Positions 26,375-33,200 of a DNA stretch of 64,000 nt are shown piece by piece (position 1 is the stretch's first letter; the number at the start of each line of letters is the position of its first letter). The stretch lies in NCBI RefSeq assembly GCF_014842995.1, contig NZ_JACYXL010000004.1, forward strand, positions 167,464 through 231,463, written 5' to 3'. The notes beneath the pieces are model-generated. The model ran no database searches, was not told where the DNA came from, and saw only the letters and a program-made list of their open reading frames with translations. Made by a program: the position numbers and the translations under genes. The DNA comes from Rhodanobacter sp. 7MK24. GTDB lineage: Bacteria > Pseudomonadota > Gammaproteobacteria > Xanthomonadales > Rhodanobacteraceae.

Positions 26375-26755
26375 ATGCATGCCATTACGTGGACCTGTCC
26401 TGGGGCGTGGTGGGTTGTAGCGAGTCTGCTGGGTGCTCTGGGAATGCTGCTGATGCTTGGGGCACTGATCCGCTGGCGGCGCCGGCACGCGCGGCTTGAA
26501 GCACAATCGCGCGCCGAGCAGGCTGCGCTGAAATGCGAGGCCAACGCGGAACAGGAGTCCCTGCTTCAGTCCGGGCAGGGCATGCTGCTTCGCTTCGAAG
26601 CCATCGCACGTCGATTGCCGCCAGCCCACCCCATCCGTAAGGAGCTGGCCGAGGCCTTGGATCGGGCGGAGCAATGGCTGGAAAAAGGTCTCGATCGGGC
26701 GCAACATCGGCGTGAAAACAAAGGGCGGGATAGCAAACCGGATGCCCCCGACTAG
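26375..26755 (+). CDS. Small membrane protein with a degenerate HPK7-type histidine-kinase DHp segment
   Basis: 126 residues: one transmembrane helix (WWVVASLLGALGMLLMLGAL), a basic RWRRRHAR linker and a helical region ESLLQSGQGMLLRFEAIARRLPP...LDRAEQWLEKGLDRA. That region closely resembles the dimerisation/phosphoacceptor helices of HPK7 sensor kinases (HDTLLQ-VQGLILRFQ). Here the phosphoacceptor His position aligns with Gln (AEQESLLQ) and there is no ATPase domain. It is 26 bp upstream of a NarL-type regulator, probably co-transcribed. It could be a relic of the cognate kinase or a functional decoy or anchor for another kinase. Confidence 0.7.
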   Translation: MHAITWTCPGAWWVVASLLGALGMLLMLGALIRWRRRHARLEAQSRAEQAALKCEANAEQESLLQSGQGMLLRFEAIARRLPPAHPIRKELAEALDRAEQWLEKGLDRAQHRRENKGRDSKPDAPD

Positions 26756-26781
26756 TCTTGGACGTCAAGTGGGGAATTGCC

Positions 26782-27414
26782 ATGAGCTCGCCTGATCCGA
26801 TCATCTGCATCCTCGCGGTCGACGACCATCCGATCATGCTGGATGGTCTTGCCGCGGTGCTCGAGATCGAGCCGGACATGAAGCTCGTCGCGACCGCGGG
26901 ATCAGGCGAAGAGGCGATCGAGCAATACCGCAAACACCGGCCGGACATCGTGTTGATGGACCTGGAGCTGCCGGGCATGTCGGGTGAAGAAGCCATCCGC
27001 ACCCTGCACGAGGAATTTCCTGCCGTCGTCATCCTGGTGTTGACGACGTTTCGCGGCGACGCGCAGGCTCTCCGCACCATGAAGGCGGGAGCGCGCGGCT
27101 ATCTCCTCAAGAGCTCGGTGCGGCACGACCTGATCGATACCATCCGGACCATGCATTCCGGCAAGAGAGTGATCCCGCGCGAGATAGCGGCCGCGATTGC
27201 CGACCACGCCATCGACGAGGACCTCACTTCGCGGGAAACCACGGTCCTGAAGCACGTTGCCAGCGGACTGCCCAACCGCAACGTGGCGGAGCTGCTACGC
27301 ATCTCCGAAGCGACAGTCAAGGTCCACATGAAAAACATCCTGGGCAAGCTTGGCGCGATCTCGCGCACGCAGGCAGTCCAGATTGCCCAAAGGCGGGGCA
27401 TTATCGAGCGCTGA
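26782..27414 (+). CDS. NarL/FixJ-type response regulator
   Basis: ATG 26782 follows GTGGGGA; TTG 26758 is a weaker alternative. Receiver domain: acidic pair D14-D15, phosphoacceptor D60 in DIVLMDLELPGMSG, T/K switch residues in LTTF and YLLKSS. The C-terminal LuxR-type HTH is LTSRETTVLKHVASGLPNRNVAELL...ATVKVHMKNILGKL. No complete histidine kinase is adjacent, only the DHp-like remnant upstream. The orphan HPK7 kinase at 50770-53700 is a possible partner. Predicted transcription factor. Confidence 0.92.
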   Translation: MSSPDPIICILAVDDHPIMLDGLAAVLEIEPDMKLVATAGSGEEAIEQYRKHRPDIVLMDLELPGMSGEEAIRTLHEEFPAVVILVLTTFRGDAQALRTMKAGARGYLLKSSVRHDLIDTIRTMHSGKRVIPREIAAAIADHAIDEDLTSRETTVLKHVASGLPNRNVAELLRISEATVKVHMKNILGKLGAISRTQAVQIAQRRGIIER

Positions 27415-27427
27415 GCGTCGGCGCGAA

Positions 27428-27459
27428 CCTCGCTGCCTGTTTCCGCTGCGGCAGCGAGG
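27428..27459. terminator. Bidirectional terminator-like hairpin
   Basis: CCTCGCTGCC at 27428-27437 pairs with GGCAGCGAGG at 27450-27459. It lies in the 61-bp gap between the convergent response regulator and tautomerase genes. Confidence 0.6.
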
Positions 27460-27475
27460 CCAGGTGCACATGCGC

Positions 27476-27778
27476 TTATTTTTTGTGCGGCGGAAGGATC
27501 GCGGAGAACTCTTCCCTGCTGGCAGGGTTGCCGTCGATCATCTCGTAGATTTTCTTCGAATTGCCAAGGTTTTCCATCAGCGACTTCGGTCCGGCGAATG
27601 GGCGGCCTCCGATATGCCAGCCATCCGTGTGGAGCTCTTCGATCAGCACCCATACGACCTCGCGAAAGGCCTCGGATCCCTCGTACTTCACCATCACATC
27701 GGTGAGGTCCTTGGCCATGGCATGCTTTTCTTCGCTGGTGAACACACCATCGACGAGCTTTACGTTGACGAACGGCAT
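27476..27778 (-). CDS. Tautomerase family protein (4-oxalocrotonate tautomerase-like)
   Basis: The 100-residue product starts Met-Pro-Phe-Val-Asn-Val; removal of Met exposes Pro1, the catalytic base of tautomerases. At 100 aa it is longer than the 62-residue 4-OT, matching extended family members. It is the distal gene of a minus-strand group with the zinc-type oxidoreductase (27923) and the CMD-family protein (29028). Enol/keto tautomerisation of a small carbonyl compound is the expected role; the substrate is unknown. Confidence 0.85.
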   Translation of the reverse strand: MPFVNVKLVDGVFTSEEKHAMAKDLTDVMVKYEGSEAFREVVWVLIEELHTDGWHIGGRPFAGPKSLMENLGNSKKIYEMIDGNPASREEFSAILPPHKK

Positions 27779-27922
27779 GGAATTTACCCCTGTAGTTGGA
27801 TAACGGATGCCGCCAGGCTTCCCCAGGGCAGAGTGGAGCAGGTATGCGGTATCTCTACGCAGCTACGCTTCATTCGCGGGGCAGCCGACGGCGAGGTGCC
27901 CGAAGAGCCGGCTCCCCGAATG

Positions 27923-28921
27923 TCAGTCGATGTCGACCACGATCTTTCCAGCGGCTTTGCCGCTTTCCTGCAGAGCGTGTGCGTCGTGCACGCTGTCCAG
28001 GCCGAAGCGGTGTTCGTCGACGCGGGGGTGAATTTTTCCTGCGTCGACCAGTTTGGCGATTTCACGAAGGATCTCCCCGTGATGCTCGCGGCCTTGTCCG
28101 CTCAGCAAGGGAAGCAGCGTAAATACCCCGGAATAGGTCGCGGCGCGAAATGAAAGCGGCGCCAATGCGTGGCTGCCCCATCCCAGCGAGCTCACCACGT
28201 GCCCAAACCGGCGCACGGCGGAAAATGAAGCGTCCAGGCTGCTGCCGCCGACGGTGTCGTACACCAGGTCGAAGCCGACCCCGTCGGTGTGTCGGGCTAC
28301 GTACTCGTCGACAGTGGCGCTGGTGTAGTCGATCGGGATGGCGCCGTAATGACGGATGATGTCCGCGCTGCCCGGCGAGCCGGTGGCAAACACGCGAGCC
28401 CCCATGGCCCTGGCAAGCTGGATTGCCGCATTGCCCACGCCGCCGGCGCCGCCTTGCACGAGCACCGATTGCCCCTCGCGCACGTTTGCGCGATCCATCA
28501 GGCCTTCCCATGCCGTGATGTAGACCAGCGGCATGGAGGCTGCCTGTCGCAGGCTCAGCGATTTCGGCTTGACGGACAGCAGGCGCGCATCGACCACGGC
28601 GTATTGCGCGAGCGAGCCCTGCACGTTGCCGACGCCGCCGGTCATGCCGTAGACCTCGTCGCCCACATTGAAGGACGCCACGCCTTCGCCGAGCGCCTCG
28701 ACAACCCCGGCCATATCGATGCCGAGGATGGCCGGGAGCGGATGCTTGGCATGGGCCGCCATTCCGGCGCGGATCTTCAGGTCCAGCGGATTGACGCCGC
28801 TTGCCCTGACCCGGACCAGCACATGCCCGGGCGCGATGGTCGGCCGGGCGATCTGCGCGTGTTTGAACGGTGCGTTGTGCTGCTCGAGCACCGCCGCTCG
28901 CATGGACATCTCGTTTGCCAT
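27923..28921 (-). CDS. NADP-dependent MDR-family oxidoreductase (quinone reductase-like)
   Basis: ATG 28921 (MANEMSMRAAV) is preferred; ATG 28969 gives 16 more residues of unlikely homology. The GroES-like N-terminal domain has GVNPLDLKIRAG and GIDMAGVVEALGEGV. The Rossmann domain has VLVQGGAGGVGNAAIQLARAMGA, the nucleotide-binding signature of zeta-crystallin-like quinone reductases. The catalytic zinc ligands of true alcohol dehydrogenases are absent. Middle gene of the group controlled by the divergent AraC regulator at 29487. Likely reduces an activated double bond or quinone in the cytoplasm. Confidence 0.9.
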   Translation of the reverse strand: MANEMSMRAAVLEQHNAPFKHAQIARPTIAPGHVLVRVRASGVNPLDLKIRAGMAAHAKHPLPAILGIDMAGVVEALGEGVASFNVGDEVYGMTGGVGNVQGSLAQYAVVDARLLSVKPKSLSLRQAASMPLVYITAWEGLMDRANVREGQSVLVQGGAGGVGNAAIQLARAMGARVFATGSPGSADIIRHYGAIPIDYTSATVDEYVARHTDGVGFDLVYDTVGGSSLDASFSAVRRFGHVVSSLGWGSHALAPLSFRAATYSGVFTLLPLLSGQGREHHGEILREIAKLVDAGKIHPRVDEHRFGLDSVHDAHALQESGKAAGKIVVDID

Positions 28922-29027
28922 GGTGAAGCCCAGGTTGATGGTGTATTTCTGGAGTGTCGTACCGGCCATCCTTGGCCGATAGGACGATCAGGATGCGAAT
29001 TGACGATTCGGGTTTCCGGATTCCCGG

Positions 29028-29369
29028 TCACGCCGCTTCGTGCGATTTGACGGCGTCGATGACCCGCGCCGAGTACACCATCGCGGCACCCGCGTTGAGA
29101 GCCACCGCCACGCCGAGCGCTTCGGTGATCTCTTCCTGGGTCGCACCGTGTTTGAGTGCTTCGGCCACGTGCACGGTGATACAGCCGTCACAACGGGTGG
29201 TGACCGCCACCGCCAGCGCAATCAACTCGCGCGTCTTGGCACCGAGGAGGTTGTGTTTGTTGCCGGCCTTGGAAAGCGCCTGATAGCCGGCCAGCGTGTC
29301 CGGGCTGCTGGCGCCGATTTCGCCGATCCGGGCGACGAGCTGTTTGCGGTAGTTCTTCCAATCCAACAT
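29028..29369 (-). CDS. Carboxymuconolactone decarboxylase (AhpD-like) family protein
   Basis: Start ATG 29369 (MLDWKNYRKQL). The roughly 113-residue protein has the AhpD-like redox motif CDGC followed by ITVH (TTRCDGCITVHVAEA) typical of CMD-family peroxidase-like proteins. All-alpha oligomer, cytoplasmic. First gene of the minus-strand operon with the MDR oxidoreductase and tautomerase, and divergent from the AraC/cupin regulator; a 117-bp intergenic region carries direct repeats. Role: probably detoxification of peroxide or reactive carbonyl compounds alongside the oxidoreductase. Confidence 0.88.
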   Translation of the reverse strand: MLDWKNYRKQLVARIGEIGASSPDTLAGYQALSKAGNKHNLLGAKTRELIALAVAVTTRCDGCITVHVAEALKHGATQEEITEALGVAVALNAGAAMVYSARVIDAVKSHEAA

Positions 29370-29414
29370 GGCTATGCCCTCTATCAGGTGGAGACCGACC
29401 CTTCGGCCTCTCAG

Positions 29415-29445
29415 GTGTGGATAGTTTTCCACGCCATGTGGAGAG
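29415..29445. promoter_or_regulatory. AraC-type direct repeat operator
   Basis: GTGTGGATAG (29415-29424) is repeated as ATGTGGAGAG (29436-29445), exactly 21 bp apart, about two helical turns. It lies in the promoter region shared by the CMD operon and the divergent AraC gene. The spacing is typical of AraC-family tandem half-sites. Confidence 0.55.
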
Positions 29446-29486
29446 TGTTAGCATGTCTTTATCTCAATAAATGGCTCAATCGTCTC

Positions 29487-30401
29487 ATGGATGCGCTTAG
29501 CAAGCTAATCGCAGTGTCCGGTGTCCAAGGCAGCCTGGACTTGCGCTGCCGCATGGCGGGCAGCTTCGCGCTGGATCACGAGCAGCTCGAACCCGGCAAG
29601 GCACCGTTCCATCTGATGCTGCGGGGCACGGCGCAATTGCTGTTGCCCAAGGGTGAAATGCTGGAGTTGCATACCGGCGATTTCGTGTTGTTGCCGCGTG
29701 GCGCGGCTCACGTGGTGCAAGGCACCGGCCATGGCGCCTCCGCGGAAGTGGGAGTGGACAACGACGGGCCGTTGCCGGAGCGCAGCAATACCGCGGGTCC
29801 CGTGGATATGGATCTGTTGTGCGGCCACTTCAGTTACGGCCACGGCGGCGCGCAGTTGCTGATGAATACCTTGCCGGACGCCTTGTATGTCCCGATGGCC
29901 GAGTTGGAAGGCATGGCCTTGCTGGACAGCATCGTCACCACGTTGCGCCGGGAAGCCGCCCGGCTGGATCAGGGCTCGCTTGCCATCACCAAGGCACTCA
30001 GCGAAGTGCTGTTCGTGCTTGCGCTGCGCCGTTACATCTCGCAGGAGGGACTCGCCCCTTCGCTGCTTGGCTTGCTGATCGACCATCGCCTCAGCGCCGT
30101 GTTGCTGGCCATGATGAAGGAGCCCGGTCGCGATTGGACGGTCGAGTCGCTCGCGCACAAGGCCAACATGTCGCGCGCAACCTTCGCCAGGCACTTCACC
30201 GAGAAAGCGGATGCCTCGCCGATGGACCTGCTCACCTCGATACGCATGCAGCTGGCCTGCGATCTGCTGCTTACCGGCAACCTGCCGGTCGATGCGGTGG
30301 CCGAGCAGGTGGGCTACCAATCCGTGTCGGCCTTCATCAAGACCTTTCAGCGTCGGATAGGCACGAGCCCGGCTTCCTTTCGGCGCCATGGGGCGACGTG
30401 A
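29487..30401 (+). CDS. AraC-family regulator with N-terminal cupin domain
   Basis: ATG 29487 (MDALSKLIAVSGVQGSLDLRC) is chosen; the frame stays open far upstream but only through the divergent CMD gene. Residues about 1-180 form an AraC-binding cupin domain (PFHLMLRGTAQLLLP, GDFVLLPRGAAH). Residues 200-300 form the AraC DNA-binding domain (VESLAHKANMSRATFARHFTEKADASPMDLL, VDAVAEQVGYQSVSAFIKTFQRRIGTSPASFR). It probably activates the divergent CMD-oxidoreductase-tautomerase operon in response to a small effector. Confidence 0.92.
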   Translation: MDALSKLIAVSGVQGSLDLRCRMAGSFALDHEQLEPGKAPFHLMLRGTAQLLLPKGEMLELHTGDFVLLPRGAAHVVQGTGHGASAEVGVDNDGPLPERSNTAGPVDMDLLCGHFSYGHGGAQLLMNTLPDALYVPMAELEGMALLDSIVTTLRREAARLDQGSLAITKALSEVLFVLALRRYISQEGLAPSLLGLLIDHRLSAVLLAMMKEPGRDWTVESLAHKANMSRATFARHFTEKADASPMDLLTSIRMQLACDLLLTGNLPVDAVAEQVGYQSVSAFIKTFQRRIGTSPASFRRHGAT

Positions 30402-30494
30402 CCGGCGCCGAGGCGTGGTGCCATCCTTGGCATCCCTGTTTGCAGCGGGGCCTGGGAGATGCTGGTTGGCCAGGATGGCTGAGCTTGTGGGCGA

Positions 30495-31454
30495 TCAACG
30501 GTCTGCCGGCAGGTGAAGTCCCATAAAGCGCAAGCAGGTGGCTTGCCAAAGACGGAATGAGATGGTGAGGATCAATGTGCCGACCAGGACGCTGGCGGCA
30601 AAGCTGTAGTCGGGCGAGTTCAGCACCATCGGCAGCAGGCCTACGGCAAGCACCGGCGGTGCGCGCAAAGCGAGTACCCGCAGCGTCACCACGCTGGCAG
30701 CCATGCTCAGCATCGCCGCCAGCACGCCCGCTCCGAGCCAGGTAACCAGACTCACCCCGATCAACGCGCTCAGGGTGCAGGCCAGAGGAAGATGCCAAGG
30801 CCGATCTGCCCACGGGCATACGAGCGGGTGCGCGAACATCTCGAAGCCAATGACCACCAGCGGTGGATACAGCAAGAAGTGCCGCCCGGTCCACGTTGCC
30901 AAATAAGCGAGGGCAGTCAATACGAGTGCAAATGGCAGTAGCCATACTGGCTTCGCTGCGGCCTTTTCCAAGTCGTCGTCCACTTCATCGCGCGCCAGGG
31001 AAACCGCAGGCTTCGGCTGAAACCTGCGATGGACGATGCCGGTGATGGCCAGCGCGCCCGTGCCCACCGTAATGGCAGGGGGATACCACCAGCTGTGCAC
31101 TTGAAGAACCAGCGGCAGCAGACCGGCGGAAATGCCCGGAGCGATCGGTGACTGAATCAACTCGATCACGCCCATGGCAACGACCACGTCGAGCAACACG
31201 GACGCCACTCCGAACGCCAGGTGATCGGTAATCCAGAGTCCCGCCACTGCAGTAACCAGCGGCGTAATGACGAGCATGACGGGCGCCGTCGCCCAGGTGC
31301 CGTACGGGCGCTTCATGATGTCGTTGGAGAGCGCTCCGAGCTCCGGAAACATCAGAAGGTCAAAACCCGTCATTCGTGCAGCCGCCGCGATAACACCGAT
31401 AAAGACGATGCTGCCGAGTTCGGCACCTGGTATGCGAGTCATGCCTGCTTTCAT
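30495..31454 (-). CDS. Tandem HPP-family integral membrane protein
   Basis: Start ATG 31454 (MKAGMTRIPGAELG); ATG 31517 is less likely. About 319 residues with roughly eight to ten hydrophobic helices. Two related halves are visible: the first with FPELGALSNDIMKRPYGTW and SPIAPGISAGLLPLVL, the second with YPPLVVIGFEMFAHPLVCPW and APPVLAVGLLPMVL. HPP proteins include nitrite transporters in chloroplasts and cyanobacteria, but most bacterial members are uncharacterised. It follows the TDT-family gene on the same strand with a 63-bp gap, so the two are probably co-expressed. Confidence 0.75.
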   Translation of the reverse strand: MKAGMTRIPGAELGSIVFIGVIAAAARMTGFDLLMFPELGALSNDIMKRPYGTWATAPVMLVITPLVTAVAGLWITDHLAFGVASVLLDVVVAMGVIELIQSPIAPGISAGLLPLVLQVHSWWYPPAITVGTGALAITGIVHRRFQPKPAVSLARDEVDDDLEKAAAKPVWLLPFALVLTALAYLATWTGRHFLLYPPLVVIGFEMFAHPLVCPWADRPWHLPLACTLSALIGVSLVTWLGAGVLAAMLSMAASVVTLRVLALRAPPVLAVGLLPMVLNSPDYSFAASVLVGTLILTISFRLWQATCLRFMGLHLPADR

Positions 31455-31517
31455 GCGGCAGTTATAAAGGTGGCTCGCCGCGAGTCGCCACATCCGAAAG
31501 GAGTAGGCAGCGTGCAA

Positions 31518-32609
31518 TCAACACATGCTCATACGCCTTGGAAGGTTCCAGCCTGCCGTGACCGTCCAGAACACGAGCGTAGCCAGGCCTGCCGCGAACC
31601 CGATCGACCGAAAGAACGCCGAGGGCAGGTCGCTCCCTACTTGAAAGCTTCCCAGTGCGAATACCGCCGTCGAAAAAGTGGGTGTCCAGACAGCCGCGTT
31701 ACGGAACCGGCAGTAGCGGAGTAAAAACCGTGCGCTGCCGAGTAGCACTGGCACACACAAGGCGATGGAGAAGATGCTGGTTGCCACCATGGTTTCCGAA
31801 AGTAGCGTCCGCAGGTGCACCTCACCGGCAACGATGTGGGACACCCGGCCCAGCGCAGCCGCTGCCAGGCCCGCGCAACCCATGGCAATCCACCACGGCG
31901 CCAGCGGCGCGTTCTCCAAACCGAAGCGCCGCAATCGCGCCAACGCCACGACGGCGACCGCGCAGTAACCGAGCCAGCCGAGTGCGACGCTCATCAGGGC
32001 CAGTATTTCCAGCGTGGCGAATGCATGTCCCCACATGAATGTGGCGACATCGCCCGTGGCTATCGCCGCACCCAGGAGGGTGGCCGGCACCAGGAACCAC
32101 GTTCCATCCATCGCCTTCAGTTGCAAGCCATGGACTGCCAGCGAGCACGCGAATCGGCCGCCCCCCGCGACCGTCAACAGCCATGTCGCGACCAGCCACG
32201 CAAATGGTGGTGGCAACCATGGCCATGCAGCGAGGCTGGAGTTCAACCCGGACATTCCGCTGGTAATCACCGCCATGCCAAGCGGCACGGTGTGGATTCC
32301 CGTGTGCTCGCTTGCGGGGCCGATCTCCAGCCAGGACGCCCATCCACAACGAAACTCGGCCCGATGCCGCAATGCGCCGGCTACCGGTATCCACACTGCC
32401 TGCAGCACGGCCAGCGCAAGCAGTGGCGCAACCAGACTCGGCAACCCGCACCGACCAGCCATGCTCGATGCGCCGGCGGTGGCCATCACGGCGCCATAAG
32501 GCAAGCCCTGGCGCAAGGCCGGGCTTCTGCTCGTGGACGCTTCACCAGCGATTTTTGGCGGCTTCACGTGTGCAGCTACCTCCCTCACGAAGGGTTCCTG
32601 TGTAAGCAC
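31518..32609 (-). CDS. TDT-family (tellurite resistance/dicarboxylate, SLAC1-like) transporter
   Basis: 363 residues with about ten membrane helices, starting MLTQEPFVREVAAHVKPP. The central segment KAMDGTWFLVPATLLGAA resembles the DG-WFL-P region of TDT/SLAC1 anion-channel-like transporters (TehA, Mae1, SSU1). Known members carry tellurite resistance, malate or sulfite export. It is upstream of the HPP gene on the minus strand. Substrate not inferable; an inorganic or small organic anion is likely. Confidence 0.75.
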   Translation of the reverse strand: MLTQEPFVREVAAHVKPPKIAGEASTSRSPALRQGLPYGAVMATAGASSMAGRCGLPSLVAPLLALAVLQAVWIPVAGALRHRAEFRCGWASWLEIGPASEHTGIHTVPLGMAVITSGMSGLNSSLAAWPWLPPPFAWLVATWLLTVAGGGRFACSLAVHGLQLKAMDGTWFLVPATLLGAAIATGDVATFMWGHAFATLEILALMSVALGWLGYCAVAVVALARLRRFGLENAPLAPWWIAMGCAGLAAAALGRVSHIVAGEVHLRTLLSETMVATSIFSIALCVPVLLGSARFLLRYCRFRNAAVWTPTFSTAVFALGSFQVGSDLPSAFFRSIGFAAGLATLVFWTVTAGWNLPRRMSMC

Positions 32610-33200
32610 GGACCATCAGGCGCGGTGCTGCCGTTGGGTGGCTGAAACGCTCGCCGGGTAGGTAGCTGGCCATGACAAAAGGCCGACGTAGCCAGAGTCC
32701 CGGAGAGTTCATGCCAGTTCTTGCGCGTTAAAGCGATTCTTGACGCTGGAACGGTTTTCGATGGCTGAAGCCACGCGGGCGGCCTATTTTCCTCGGTAGC
32801 TGGAGATCTTCCGCCCGTGTATCGCGGCGTGAGCTTCTATAAAGCGCTCCCCCTGGTATCGATGAAATACGCAGCAGCGGTCGATACGGACCAGACCAAC
32901 ACCAAGGCGTAGCCCTTCAGGGGTAGCTGGCACACCTCCTTCGAAACGATTGCCGCCTCCTCGAAAGGATGACGCGCCCTGTCGGTCGAGTAGTTAGCGT
33001 GGTGACACCCGCGCAAGCAGCCTTTCAGTCCGCAATGAAGGCCGCCAACCGCGTCGGCAGCATCAGTTCGTGAGATAGCGCGAACCCGTGGATTGTCCGG
33101 TCTTTCCACTGACGCGGCCTCGACGTGGGCGCGGCTCTCGAAGCGGTATTCGCCGCCTTAATCCTTGAGAAGCGATGAATCGAAGATGGAGCAAAAGGGG
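32610..33200. other. Long intergenic region without recognised gene
   Basis: About 590 bp between the divergent TDT and TonB-receptor genes. I see no recognisable protein, RNA or hairpin. A 90-codon minus-strand open frame (32837-33109) has no recognisable motif or start context. The region presumably holds both promoters. Confidence 0.5.

Noticed and set aside
32837..33109. 90-codon minus-strand open frame upstream of the TonB receptor
   Set aside because: No motif, hydrophobic pattern or ribosome binding site that supports a gene.
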